Assembly: GCA_963973455.1 (NCBI GenBank)
Contig: CAXAZF010000003.1
Coordinates: forward strand, 300,942-364,941
Direction: 5' to 3'
Source of the DNA: Marixanthomonas sp002364245
GTDB taxonomy: Bacteria > Bacteroidota > Bacteroidia > Flavobacteriales > Flavobacteriaceae
DNA length: 64,000 nt
The notes beneath the pieces were generated by a model, which did no database searches, had not been told where the DNA came from, and saw nothing but the letters and a program-made list of their open reading frames with translations. The position numbers and the translations under genes were made by a program. This document shows positions 17,206 to 26,219 of the stretch, one piece after another (position 1 is the stretch's first letter; each line of letters opens with the position of its first letter).

Positions 17206-18090
17206 ATGGAAAAATATATTCAGATATTTAAAGATTCTTATGTTGGGTATTTCAACTATTTGTTGGATGAAATCACCCGTTTTCATTGGGAAAACTATTT
17301 CTATGGGCTTATCATAGTGTCGGTAGTTGTTTGGTTGTTGGAATTGCTATTTCCGTGGCGAAAAAACCAGAAAGTATTCCGTAAAGACTTTTGGCTGGAT
17401 ACGTTCTATATGTTCTTCAACTTTTTTTTATTGAACCTGATTGTACTCATCTTCCTCTCAAACACTGCTGAAGCTTTTTTTAATGACATCCTTGGCTTAA
17501 TTGGGCTGCAAGTTTCAGACTTCGAATTACTAAACGTTGATGCTTTACCATACGGATTAGGATTATTGGTGTTTTTCTTGGTTTCAGATTTTGTGCAATG
17601 GAATACCCACAGATTGCTGCATAGAGTGCCTATACTTTGGAAATTCCATCAAGTACATCATTCCGTAAAGGAAATGGGTTTTGCAGCTCATTTGCGCTAT
17701 CATTGGATGGAACCGGTAGTGTATAAATCCATTTTGTACATTCCATTGGCGATTATCGGTGGTTTTGATGTAACCGATGTAGCGATTGTCCATTTCACTG
17801 CTTTGACCATTGGTCATCTTAATCATGCGAACCTTGGATGGAACTACGGAGTTTTAAAATATGTGCTTAACAACCCTAAGATGCATATTTGGCATCACGC
17901 TAAAGTTTTGCCAAAACACACTAAATACGGTGTTAATTACGGCATTAGTTTAAGTATTTGGGATTATCTTTTTGGTACAAACCACATTCCGCACGACGGA
18001 AGGGATATTGAATTAGGCTTTGATGGCGATGAACACTTTCCTCAACAATTCATTCATCAAACTATATATCCTATAAAAACCAAAAATTAA
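17206..18090 (+). CDS. Sterol desaturase / fatty acid hydroxylase family protein
   Basis: The 294-residue protein has several membrane helices and the di-iron histidine clusters of the fatty-acid hydroxylase superfamily: HRLLHR, then HQVHHS, then HLNHAN and HIWHHAK with a further histidine in PKHTKYG. These enzymes use oxygen to hydroxylate or desaturate lipids such as fatty acids, sterols or carotenoids at the membrane. The bacterial substrate cannot be predicted from the sequence. It is followed 36 bases later by a DUF547 lipoprotein on the same strand. Confidence 0.9.
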   Translation: MEKYIQIFKDSYVGYFNYLLDEITRFHWENYFYGLIIVSVVVWLLELLFPWRKNQKVFRKDFWLDTFYMFFNFFLLNLIVLIFLSNTAEAFFNDILGLIGLQVSDFELLNVDALPYGLGLLVFFLVSDFVQWNTHRLLHRVPILWKFHQVHHSVKEMGFAAHLRYHWMEPVVYKSILYIPLAIIGGFDVTDVAIVHFTALTIGHLNHANLGWNYGVLKYVLNNPKMHIWHHAKVLPKHTKYGVNYGISLSIWDYLFGTNHIPHDGRDIELGFDGDEHFPQQFIHQTIYPIKTKN

Positions 18091-18126
18091 TTTAGCCCGT
18101 ATATATGGGTATAAACACAAAAGATT

Positions 18127-18930
18127 ATGAAATCGATACTTAAAGTCGTTACACTATTAGTCATTTCTGTTTCATTGGTGAGCTGTAACTTAACTTCAGC
18201 AGCAGGATTGACCAGTCAAGGCCAGCCCACTAAAAAAGTGGAAGGTGATTTAACTTCAACCACGGCAAATTCTGCAGTTAATTTTGATCACGCTGCTTGG
18301 GACAAATTGTTGAAAAAGCACGTAGATTCAGAAGGGATGGTCGATTACAAAGGCTTTAAAAATGATAGAGAAGCATTGAATAAATACCTGCAAAAGTTAT
18401 CTTCGACGGAACCAACCGATGCTTGGAGCGTTCAAGAATTATTAGCGTTTTACATTAATTTATACAACGCTTACACGGTAGATTTAATTTTAAATAATTA
18501 CCCAACTGAAAGCATTCAGGATATTGATGGAGCCTTTACTAAAGGGTTTGTACCTGTTGGAGATCGTGAATTGTCATTAGGTGGAATTGAAAATGGCATC
18601 CTTCGAAAAATGGATGAACCTCGTATTCATTTTGCCATTAACTGTGCTTCTATTTCGTGCCCAAAACTATTGGATGAGGCTTTTACTGCTTCAAAAATAA
18701 ATGAACAGTTAGATGAAGTAACTCGCGAATTCATAAACAGCGATAAAAACGAAATTACGGCTAATACCCCAAAAGTGTCTTCTATTTTTAAATGGTATGC
18801 AAAAGATTATACCGTTAATGGAAATAAAGATGTTATTGGATTTATAAATAAATATAGCGATACAGAAATCAACCCTAGGGTAGCGTTACAGTACAAAGAC
18901 TACAATTGGAAGCTAAACGAACAGAAGTAA
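18127..18930 (+). CDS. DUF547 lipoprotein
   Basis: A 267-residue protein with a lipoprotein signal (SVSLVSC, cysteine at about residue 20). The DUF547 domain is clear: an AFYINLYNAYTVDLI helix, NYPTESIQDI, and HFAINCASISCPKL with paired cysteines, then FKWYAKDY. DUF547 proteins are uncharacterised and often appear near redox or glycosyltransferase genes. A second copy lies at 21377-22096. A hairpin terminator follows. Confidence 0.88.
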   Translation: MKSILKVVTLLVISVSLVSCNLTSAAGLTSQGQPTKKVEGDLTSTTANSAVNFDHAAWDKLLKKHVDSEGMVDYKGFKNDREALNKYLQKLSSTEPTDAWSVQELLAFYINLYNAYTVDLILNNYPTESIQDIDGAFTKGFVPVGDRELSLGGIENGILRKMDEPRIHFAINCASISCPKLLDEAFTASKINEQLDEVTREFINSDKNEITANTPKVSSIFKWYAKDYTVNGNKDVIGFINKYSDTEINPRVALQYKDYNWKLNEQK

Positions 18931-18946
18931 TTTTTTTAAGGAATAT

Positions 18947-18975
18947 AGCCCGGATAAAACTTCCGGGTTATTTAT
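18947..18975 (+). terminator. Terminator after the DUF547 lipoprotein gene
   Basis: AGCCCGGA (18947-18954) pairs with TCCGGGTT (18962-18969; one G-T pair), followed by ATTTATTT. Confidence 0.65.
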
Positions 18976-18991
18976 TTCGTAAGTTTAGCGT

Positions 18992-19759
18992 ATGATTAGT
19001 ATTGTTATCCCCGTATTAAATGAAGCTTCATCTATTGAAAAGCTGCTGCAGCACTTAATAGAAAATGTTACGCCTAAAAATCTTGCTGAAATTACCGTTG
19101 TAGATGGCGGAAGCACAGATGGTACGCGACAATTGATAAAAAATTTCGAAGCTAAACTTGAAATAGGAATACAGCTTATTTCTTCGGAAAAGGGACGTGC
19201 TAAGCAATTAAACACAGGAGCAAAAAACGCTACGGGGTCAATACTCTATTTTTTACATGCAGATTCTTTCCCACCTAAAAATTTTGATGAATTGATTATT
19301 TCCGAAGTAGAAAAAGGAAATCCTGCAGGATGTTTTAGGATGCAGTTTGACAGTAACCATTGGTGGTTGCGTTTGGCTAGTTGGCTCACAAAATTCAGTT
19401 GGCGCGCATGCCGAGGTGGTGACCAAAGCCAATTTATTACTCGTGAATTGTTTGATGAAATAGGAGGGTACGATGAAACTTACATTATTTATGAGGACAA
19501 TATTCTTATAAACGAATTATACGAACGCAACACGTTTGTAGTCATCAATAAAAAACTGACTTCCTCAGCAAGATTGTACCGCGAAAAAGGCGTTTGGTAT
19601 GTACAATATCATTTCTGGACCATCTACGTTAAAAAATGGTTGGGTGCCGATGCAGATCAACTGTTTGCTTACTATTGTAAACACTTACGTAACAATAAAA
19701 AGAAACAGAACGAGAATGTCACGATCGAGTCGCCAAGAGAAGCGTTTATAGAAAAGTAA
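18992..19759 (+). CDS. TIGR04283-type family 2 glycosyltransferase
   Basis: The 255-residue GT2 enzyme begins ISIVIPVLNEASSIEKL. It shows the nucleotide-sugar-binding VVDGGSTDGT, the DxD-like LHADSFPP, and the acceptor region RGGDQSQFITRELFDEIGG followed by EDNILINEL. This layout matches the TIGR04283 (radical SAM/selenodomain-associated) group. The acceptor is unknown and the usual radical SAM partner is not nearby. It has no membrane anchor. Confidence 0.85.
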   Translation: MISIVIPVLNEASSIEKLLQHLIENVTPKNLAEITVVDGGSTDGTRQLIKNFEAKLEIGIQLISSEKGRAKQLNTGAKNATGSILYFLHADSFPPKNFDELIISEVEKGNPAGCFRMQFDSNHWWLRLASWLTKFSWRACRGGDQSQFITRELFDEIGGYDETYIIYEDNILINELYERNTFVVINKKLTSSARLYREKGVWYVQYHFWTIYVKKWLGADADQLFAYYCKHLRNNKKKQNENVTIESPREAFIEK

Positions 19760-19879
19760 CTTTTCTAAAACGGCTACTTTACCCTTTCAAGCATATTCAT
19801 TAAAAATTTTATGATTTTCTAAACACTGAAACATTTTAGTTGGTTGTATTTTGAGGGTGCAAAACCAAAAAAACCAACT

Positions 19880-20314
19880 ATGAACATTTTTGAAGCAATT
19901 AGAAAAGACCACGACAAACAGCGCGAACTGTGCAGATTAGTAACATCTACATCTGGTGACAGTAAAGGCCGCAAAGAAATGTGGGAGAAATTAAAACACG
20001 AACTACAAGTCCACGCAGATGCGGAAGAGCGCACTTTTTATACCCCACTTATTCAAAATGATATGATGCAAGAACATGCTCGCCACGGGATTGCAGAACA
20101 TCATGAAATGGACGAATTAATTGAAAAAATCGATGATACCGATTTAGATTCGCCTGGTTGGTTGGTTCATGCCAAACAGCTTTGTGAAAAAGTAGAACAC
20201 CATTTAGAAGATGAAGAGCACACCTTTTTTCAATTAGCGGGTAAAGTTTTTACAGAGAAGCAAAAAATTTCTATTGCCGAAGAATACTTAAAAGTGATGA
20301 AAGAAAAGCGGTAA
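19880..20314 (+). CDS. Hemerythrin HHE domain protein
   Basis: ATG at 19880 (MNIFEAIRKDHDKQREL) is preferred to an upstream start that lacks conservation. The 144-residue product is a single four-helix HHE bundle, with metal-ligand candidates in KDHDK, HADAEERTFY, HHEMDELI and KVEHHLEDEEHTFF. Hemerythrin-type proteins bind a di-iron centre and sense or handle oxygen, NO or iron. It is a stand-alone gene. Confidence 0.88.
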   Translation: MNIFEAIRKDHDKQRELCRLVTSTSGDSKGRKEMWEKLKHELQVHADAEERTFYTPLIQNDMMQEHARHGIAEHHEMDELIEKIDDTDLDSPGWLVHAKQLCEKVEHHLEDEEHTFFQLAGKVFTEKQKISIAEEYLKVMKEKR

Positions 20315-20316
20315 TA

Positions 20317-21318
20317 TTATTCGTAAATAGAATAATAATATTGCAGCACTAATTGAGACGGTTTGTTTTGAACGGTAAATTGATTGTTCAATCCACCACC
20401 AGAATTTTCATGGTCAATAAACCATTTCCATAAAAAACCACCGGCCATCCATGGTTCTTGCCAAACCTCTTCAAAAAGGGCGGTCAGCAACGTGCCTTGG
20501 TTGTCGTGATTTATACTTTTCTGCTCTCTGCCACTGTGCCAAGGCTCTTTTCCGGCAAAGTCTGTGTTTCTGTAACCGTATTCAGTAAACAGTATTTTTT
20601 TATTGTGTTTTTCTGAAACAGTTTTCATTTCATTCTTCCACTTTTGCCATCCTTTTTTGGCTTCTTGTAAGGTTGGAGTTTTTACTTCTGAAATAGGGAA
20701 ATAGGCATCTACACCAATAAAATCTAATTGATCCCAGAATGGAACCTTGGTATACTCATCCCAATTGGCGGCATAGGTCAGTTTGCCATTATAGATTTGT
20801 TTTATTTCAGAAATCAATTGATTCCAAAATGTTGGACGTTGCCTTATAAACTGTTCCAGTTCTGTGCCAATACATAAAATGGGCACATTGGTTTCTTCAG
20901 CAAGACGAGCAAAATCGAGTATAAAATTGCGGTATGAAGTTTCTAATATTTTCCAATCTTTTTCCGAAGACATAGCAAGATGCCCGGTAAACTCACCTTT
21001 TCTAATCCAAATTTGTGGCTTCAGCATGACGTTAATATTATTTTGCTGTAGCTTGTTAATGTATTGTTTGGCACCTTTAATTGTCTCGCCATACCATTGT
21101 CGGTCTTTACTGTATAATAGTTCAGGGTGGTCCAAACTTTCAATAAACCCAAAAGGCATTACCGCTGCATAATTAGCGTTTATTTGCAAAAGTGGAGCTG
21201 TGTGTTTAAGGGATACTGAATCACGAGATGCAACAAAGCTAATGCCATTAATTTTAGTGTCTTGCGCATGGCTGGCTACGACAATTAACAGAATTAGAAC
21301 TAACAAGTAATTTTTCAT
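20317..21318 (-). CDS. GH113-like glycoside hydrolase
   Basis: The 333-residue secreted protein (signal peptide 1-18) is a TIM barrel resembling glycoside hydrolase family 113. Its core has VMLKPQIWIR, CIGTELEQF (Glu153 as likely acid/base), DFIGVDAYFP and KILFTEYGYRN (Glu246 as likely nucleophile). GH113 members are beta-mannanases, but many Bacteroidota homologues are untested, so the substrate is open. It ends two bases from the hemerythrin gene, convergently. Confidence 0.8.
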   Translation of the reverse strand: MKNYLLVLILLIVVASHAQDTKINGISFVASRDSVSLKHTAPLLQINANYAAVMPFGFIESLDHPELLYSKDRQWYGETIKGAKQYINKLQQNNINVMLKPQIWIRKGEFTGHLAMSSEKDWKILETSYRNFILDFARLAEETNVPILCIGTELEQFIRQRPTFWNQLISEIKQIYNGKLTYAANWDEYTKVPFWDQLDFIGVDAYFPISEVKTPTLQEAKKGWQKWKNEMKTVSEKHNKKILFTEYGYRNTDFAGKEPWHSGREQKSINHDNQGTLLTALFEEVWQEPWMAGGFLWKWFIDHENSGGGLNNQFTVQNKPSQLVLQYYYSIYE

Positions 21319-21376
21319 AGAGTGATTGACAACTATTTCGAAACTGAAAATAGTTTAAAAAATTAGACCGGACTAA

Positions 21377-22096
21377 TTACTTTTGGTTTAATTGCCAATT
21401 GTAAGGATAATAAGAGACTTTATAATTGGAAGGAATTTTTTCTTTTCGGAAGCGGTTTAAAAAGTCAATTTCTGTTTGTCCATTCTTCACAAAATCCTCT
21501 TTATACCATTTAAAAATTTCAGAAATAGCGACTTCATTTTCTGAAACTTTAATGAATGAAGGATTGTTTAAAGCTTTTACAGTTTGTTCTTGCAATTGTT
21601 CTTCTAGAATTGAAGCCTTATAGGCTTCGGCAATAATTGGCGGGCATCCTTTTGCACCACAGACCAACACAAAATGAAAGCGCGGTTCGTCAAAATTAGC
21701 GCGAAGCTTCTTGTTTTCAATCTCGTTTAAGGTTAGCGATGTTCCGCCTAGGTTGTATTTTATCCTATCAAAAAAACCGTCTTTATCTAATGGTGATTCA
21801 ATAGGGTAATTGTCAATTATTCCTTTTATCACCGCAAGATTGTATGCATTAATCCAAAAAACTTGATAGTTTTTTTCTTCAGAAGTAGAAACAGAAATCT
21901 TTGCAGCTTGATTCAGTAAGCGATTTAATTTTTCAGGATTTTTTTCAATGCTTTTATAATCAACTTTTCCGTTGGAAACATAGGTTTTAAAAAACATATC
22001 AGCTTCATTGAAGAAGGTTTTTGTCGATTGTGAAAACCCAGTTGATGTATTGAAAAACAGTATAGTTGCAAAAAGGAATATAAAATGTTTCATCAT
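21377..22096 (-). CDS. Secreted DUF547 protein
   Basis: This 239-residue paralogue of the 18127-18930 product has a signal peptide (about 1-22) but no lipobox cysteine. DUF547 marks are FWINAYNLAVIKGI, NYPIESPLDK, HFVLVCGAKGCPPI (paired Cys) and FKWYKEDF. The gene lies downstream of no obvious partner; it is 59 bases from the GH113-like gene on the same strand and may be cotranscribed with it. Confidence 0.85.
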   Translation of the reverse strand: MMKHFIFLFATILFFNTSTGFSQSTKTFFNEADMFFKTYVSNGKVDYKSIEKNPEKLNRLLNQAAKISVSTSEEKNYQVFWINAYNLAVIKGIIDNYPIESPLDKDGFFDRIKYNLGGTSLTLNEIENKKLRANFDEPRFHFVLVCGAKGCPPIIAEAYKASILEEQLQEQTVKALNNPSFIKVSENEVAISEIFKWYKEDFVKNGQTEIDFLNRFRKEKIPSNYKVSYYPYNWQLNQK

Positions 22097-22241
22097 AATA
22101 ATTTACGCATTCTAAGTCGTCTTGGTTTCAGTAAAACTTACAAATAGCACAAGTTAATTTGTCCCTTATTTTAATTTGTAATCTGTTTTGCATGTAATTG
22201 CGTACATTTAAGTACGACATAAAAGCAATACTTCTCTTTCT

Positions 22242-23549
22242 ATGGAACATATCGTTATTATTGGAAATGGCATTGCAGGCGTTACGGCGGCTCGACATAT
22301 CCGAAAAAAATCCGATAAAAAAATCACACTTATTTCTGCTGAAGCAGACCATTTCTTTTCCCGTACTGCTCTTATGTATGTGTATATGGGGCATATGCGT
22401 TGGTGGGATATTGAACCGTATGAAGATTACTTTTGGAAAAAAAACGATTTAAACCTTAAAAATGCATACGTTTCAACAGTAGATACAGATGCTAAAACAC
22501 TTCATTTTGCTGAAGGAGGTACTATGCATTACGATAAATTGATTATTGCTTCTGGTTCTACTACCAATACATTTGGGTGGGAAGGGCTCGATTTAAACGG
22601 TGTGCAAGGTTTAGTGACCAAGCAAGACTTAGAAAAATTAGAAAAAAACGCACCCAATAAAAAAGAGTGCCCCAATGCGGTTATAGTAGGCGGCGGATTA
22701 ATAGGTGTAGAAATGGCTGAAATGCTTCGCACCCGGGGAATTGAAGTGACTATGTTGGTTCGCGAAGATGCTTTTTGGACTAGTGCTTTACCAAAACCTG
22801 AAGCCGAAATGCTATCACGCCACATTCAATCGCACGGTGTTGATATTCATCACGAAACTAATCTCGATAAAATTTTAGGTGATGAAAACGGAAATGTTCG
22901 TGCTGTGGTTATAAAAGAAACTGGTGAAGAAATTCCATGCAAGGTCGTTGGAATTACCACGGGTGTAAAACCGAATATCACATTTTTGAAAGATTCAGGG
23001 ATTGAAACCGATAAAGGTGTTTTAGTTAACCGGAAACTGGAAACCAGTGTAAAAGACGTCTATGCAATTGGCGATTGTGCTCAACAACGTGAACCAATTG
23101 GAAACCGCCCACTAGTTGAAGCCGTTTGGTACACAGGTCGGATTATGGGGGAAACACTAGCGCAGACCATCTGTGACAATCCTTGGGAGTATAACCCTGG
23201 AAACTGGTTTAACAGTGCCAAATTTTTCGATATAGAATATCAAACCTACGGTTGGGTGCAGCCCAAACGAAGAAGAAAGGATTCTGAAGCGCAATTTCAT
23301 TGGAAGTGTAAGAGCGATCTTAGGTGTATCACCGTTTCTTACCATAGAGAAAGCAAACAGTTTTTGGGAATAAACACCTTTGGAATACGAATGCGTCACG
23401 AAGTTTTTGACCGTTGGCTTAATGAAAAGAGAGACGTCGATTATGTGATAAAGCATTTAAAACAAGCCAATTTTGATCCTGAATTTTATAGAAAATATGA
23501 AAAAGAAATTCTTTCAGCTTATAAAAATCAACAACCTGTAACCGCATAA
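22242..23549 (+). CDS. NAD(P)/FAD-dependent oxidoreductase
   Basis: The 435-residue flavoprotein has the pyridine-nucleotide-disulfide reductase layout. It starts with an FAD-binding GNGIAGVTAARHI motif, then an NAD(P)-binding VIVGGGLIGVEMAEML, then the second FAD motif VYAIGDCAQQ. The domain beyond about residue 310 resembles the C-terminal region of nitrite-reductase-type or ferredoxin-reductase-type enzymes. It ends 4 bases before the polyferredoxin gene, so the pair probably makes one electron-transfer unit, feeding electrons from NAD(P)H to a membrane iron-sulfur protein. Confidence 0.88.
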   Translation: MEHIVIIGNGIAGVTAARHIRKKSDKKITLISAEADHFFSRTALMYVYMGHMRWWDIEPYEDYFWKKNDLNLKNAYVSTVDTDAKTLHFAEGGTMHYDKLIIASGSTTNTFGWEGLDLNGVQGLVTKQDLEKLEKNAPNKKECPNAVIVGGGLIGVEMAEMLRTRGIEVTMLVREDAFWTSALPKPEAEMLSRHIQSHGVDIHHETNLDKILGDENGNVRAVVIKETGEEIPCKVVGITTGVKPNITFLKDSGIETDKGVLVNRKLETSVKDVYAIGDCAQQREPIGNRPLVEAVWYTGRIMGETLAQTICDNPWEYNPGNWFNSAKFFDIEYQTYGWVQPKRRRKDSEAQFHWKCKSDLRCITVSYHRESKQFLGINTFGIRMRHEVFDRWLNEKRDVDYVIKHLKQANFDPEFYRKYEKEILSAYKNQQPVTA

Positions 23550-23553
23550 CCTT

Positions 23554-25455
23554 ATGAGTACTTTTCAACGTAATATGAGCCTAACAGGCGAACCACCAAA
23601 AACAATTAATACCCAACAAAAAATAGCAAGCTTTATAGGTTTAGCTGGTCTGTTAGTGTTATTTGTAGCATTATTTAATGTCAATTTTCCGAATAAAACG
23701 TTGTGGTTGAGTGTTTCATTATTGTCTATGGCAGTAGGTACTATATGGTTTTCTAGAGCAGAATACTTAAGTAAACACGAAGGGATAAGCAATAATGGTG
23801 TATACTTTAAATCATTATCATCACGTGGTTTTTGGGGTTGGATATTAGGTATGACATTAACCTTGTTTTATGTGGCGTTGTATTGGTTTCCGCAGTATCT
23901 AGGTTTGGTTAAAGACGGTGATAACACAGGAGTGATTTCGTTATTCGATCCTTTGAGTAAATTTCTAAGTGGCAATCCGGCCAGTCAATGGTTTTTATAC
24001 GGAACGCTTTATACCTTGGCGATTTTAGCCTTCGGAATAAAGTTTATCTGGAAATACCGTCATAACCGATATGAAGTTATTAGAACCTTTTCGGTGATGT
24101 TCTTTCAGTTGAGTTTTGCATTTATTATTCCTGAAATTTTAGTTCGCCTTAATCAACCGTATTACGATTTTAAAAATATTTGGCCGCTTAACTATGAGCT
24201 TTTTGCTGGTTATAAGATAGATGAATTTTTAAGTGCTGGCGATGTTGGGTTGATTATGATCATCTTCGGAATCCTTTCCATTTTTGTAATCACACCTATT
24301 TTAACCTATAAATACGGAAAACGATGGTATTGCTCATGGGTATGTGGTTGTGGCGGTTTGGCCGAAACTGCTGGAGACCCTTTTCGTCATTTATCAGACA
24401 AACGCATGGTCGCCTGGAAGGTGGAACGCTGGGTAGTTCACAGTGTAGTGGTATTTGTTACGGTAATGACTACAGCGGTTGTGTTTAGTTATTTACAGGG
24501 GAACGAATCACAATCTATAAGTGAATGGAGCGGACTGGAAAACAAAACCGTTTTTATGAGTGATCCAGATGGAAAACCCATTAGCGAACGTATTTTGGCG
24601 GCTCAAAAAGCCAAAGCAAGTCAAGTGGTTTTTATCAATAAAGCCGATTCAAAAAAAGCACCAGTTTTAGAAACCACTGAAGGAATTAACATTCCTTTTC
24701 ATGTTATTTCTGAAACTGAAAATGAAATTGCCCTTACCCGATTGAAAAACGGAATGAGCGCTTCGTTATTAGTGGATTCTGCTTCCAAAGAATACATAAC
24801 AATCAATGATGGAGTAGAAACGTCTTTTTTCGATAACCTATGGATTTCAAAAGAATTTTTCATTTGGTTTGTCATCGGGTTGCTAACCTTGGTTTTTGGC
24901 GGTGTTATGCTTTTTAGAAGAGAACAATTAGCAAAAGATGCTAAATATGGTGCTATTGGATATTTTGTAGTGGTAACATCTATTTTATTGTTCACGTATT
25001 TCAGTACACCAGGAAAACTATTTTTCTTTAATGCGTATGAATTGCGCCAAAGCTATGGGTTTTTAATTGGCGCCATGTTTAGCGGTGTTATTGGCGTTGG
25101 CTTTTATCCTATCTTCGGAAGCCGTGTTTGGTGTCGCTTCGGCTGCCCAATGGCTGCGATTTTAGGCTTTCAGCAACGTTTATTTTCACGTTTTAGAATT
25201 ACCACAAATGGCGGGCAATGTATCTCTTGCGGAAACTGTTCTACCTATTGCGAAATGGGAATCGATGTAAAAGCCTACGCTCAAAAAGGTGAAAACATTG
25301 TGCGAAGCTCGTGTGTGGGCTGCGGAATTTGTTCTGCAGTATGTCCACGTGGTGTTTTAAAACTGGAAGACGGTCCACGAAAAGGCCGTATTGAAGGTAA
25401 TGAAGTACTGTTAGGGAACGATGTCGATTTAATGGAATATGTAAATGAGAAATAG
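23554..25455 (+). CDS. Membrane polyferredoxin (NosR/NapH-like 4Fe-4S protein)
   Basis: This 633-residue membrane protein has about eight helices and several cysteine clusters: CSWVCGCGG (near residue 266), CRFGCPMAA (near 526), then two classical 4Fe-4S motifs, CISCGNCSTYCEMGI and CVGCGICSAVCPRGV. The first two motifs resemble the CxxxCP sites of NapH/NosR/CcoG-like proteins. An extra-membrane segment of about 100 residues (about 320-430) is inserted in the middle. It likely passes electrons across or along the membrane for its flavoprotein partner; the final acceptor is unknown. Confidence 0.88.
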   Translation: MSTFQRNMSLTGEPPKTINTQQKIASFIGLAGLLVLFVALFNVNFPNKTLWLSVSLLSMAVGTIWFSRAEYLSKHEGISNNGVYFKSLSSRGFWGWILGMTLTLFYVALYWFPQYLGLVKDGDNTGVISLFDPLSKFLSGNPASQWFLYGTLYTLAILAFGIKFIWKYRHNRYEVIRTFSVMFFQLSFAFIIPEILVRLNQPYYDFKNIWPLNYELFAGYKIDEFLSAGDVGLIMIIFGILSIFVITPILTYKYGKRWYCSWVCGCGGLAETAGDPFRHLSDKRMVAWKVERWVVHSVVVFVTVMTTAVVFSYLQGNESQSISEWSGLENKTVFMSDPDGKPISERILAAQKAKASQVVFINKADSKKAPVLETTEGINIPFHVISETENEIALTRLKNGMSASLLVDSASKEYITINDGVETSFFDNLWISKEFFIWFVIGLLTLVFGGVMLFRREQLAKDAKYGAIGYFVVVTSILLFTYFSTPGKLFFFNAYELRQSYGFLIGAMFSGVIGVGFYPIFGSRVWCRFGCPMAAILGFQQRLFSRFRITTNGGQCISCGNCSTYCEMGIDVKAYAQKGENIVRSSCVGCGICSAVCPRGVLKLEDGPRKGRIEGNEVLLGNDVDLMEYVNEK

Positions 25456-25523
25456 TGTTCATTACACAGTATGGTTTGTATAACTGTTAAATTTACTCAT
25501 CTTCGCAACTTCAAAAAACAGCA

Positions 25524-26219
25524 ATGCCTCCAATTATAAAAGTTATTATTCCGGCCTTTAACGAAGCCGATTCTATTGCCAAGGTGATTGGTGATATTCC
25601 TAAAGAAGTTTCAGAAATCATTGTGGTTAGTAATAACTCTACAGATGAAACTGAAACGGTTGCAAAAAAAGCCAGCGCCACCGTTCTTTCCGAAGAAAAA
25701 AGAGGATATGGTCACGCTTGCTTGAAAGGAATGGACCACATAGCCCGACAAAACCCTAAACCTGATATTGTTGTTTTTTTGGACGGCGACTATAGTGACT
25801 ATCCGGAAGAGCTTTCAAAAATTGTTGCACCTATTATTGAAGAAAATATCGATTTTGTAATCGGGGCACGCGTAAAAGAATTAAGGGAAGATGGTTCTAT
25901 GACATTTCCGCAGAAGTTTGGAAATTGGTTAGCAACTTCGTTAATGCGGCTTTTCTTTAATTCAAAATTTACAGATTTAGGGCCGTTTCGCGCTATAAAG
26001 TATGAAAAGTTGATAGCGCTACACATGGAAGATAAGACCTATGGATGGACCGTAGAGATGCAGTTAAAGGCTTTAAAACGAAACTATTCCTATAGAGAGA
26101 TACCCGTGAAATATAGAAATAGAATAGGAGTGTCAAAAGTTTCAGGAACCGTAAAAGGTGCTATCTTTGCCGGCGTAAAAATCCTAAGTTGGATCTTTAA
26201 ATATAGTTTTAAAAAATGA
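25524..26219 (+). CDS. Family 2 glycosyltransferase (dolichol-phosphate mannose synthase-like)
   Basis: A 231-residue soluble GT2 enzyme. It has VIIPAFNEADSIAKVI, VVSNNSTDETE, a DxD-type VVFLDGDYSDYPEE, and the DPM-like C-terminal part with GPFRAIKYEKL and TYGWTVEMQLKAL. DPM-type enzymes load sugars onto polyprenyl phosphate at the inner membrane. It overlaps the next glycosyltransferase gene by 4 bases, so the two likely act in one glycolipid or polysaccharide pathway. Confidence 0.88.
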   Translation: MPPIIKVIIPAFNEADSIAKVIGDIPKEVSEIIVVSNNSTDETETVAKKASATVLSEEKRGYGHACLKGMDHIARQNPKPDIVVFLDGDYSDYPEELSKIVAPIIEENIDFVIGARVKELREDGSMTFPQKFGNWLATSLMRLFFNSKFTDLGPFRAIKYEKLIALHMEDKTYGWTVEMQLKALKRNYSYREIPVKYRNRIGVSKVSGTVKGAIFAGVKILSWIFKYSFKK

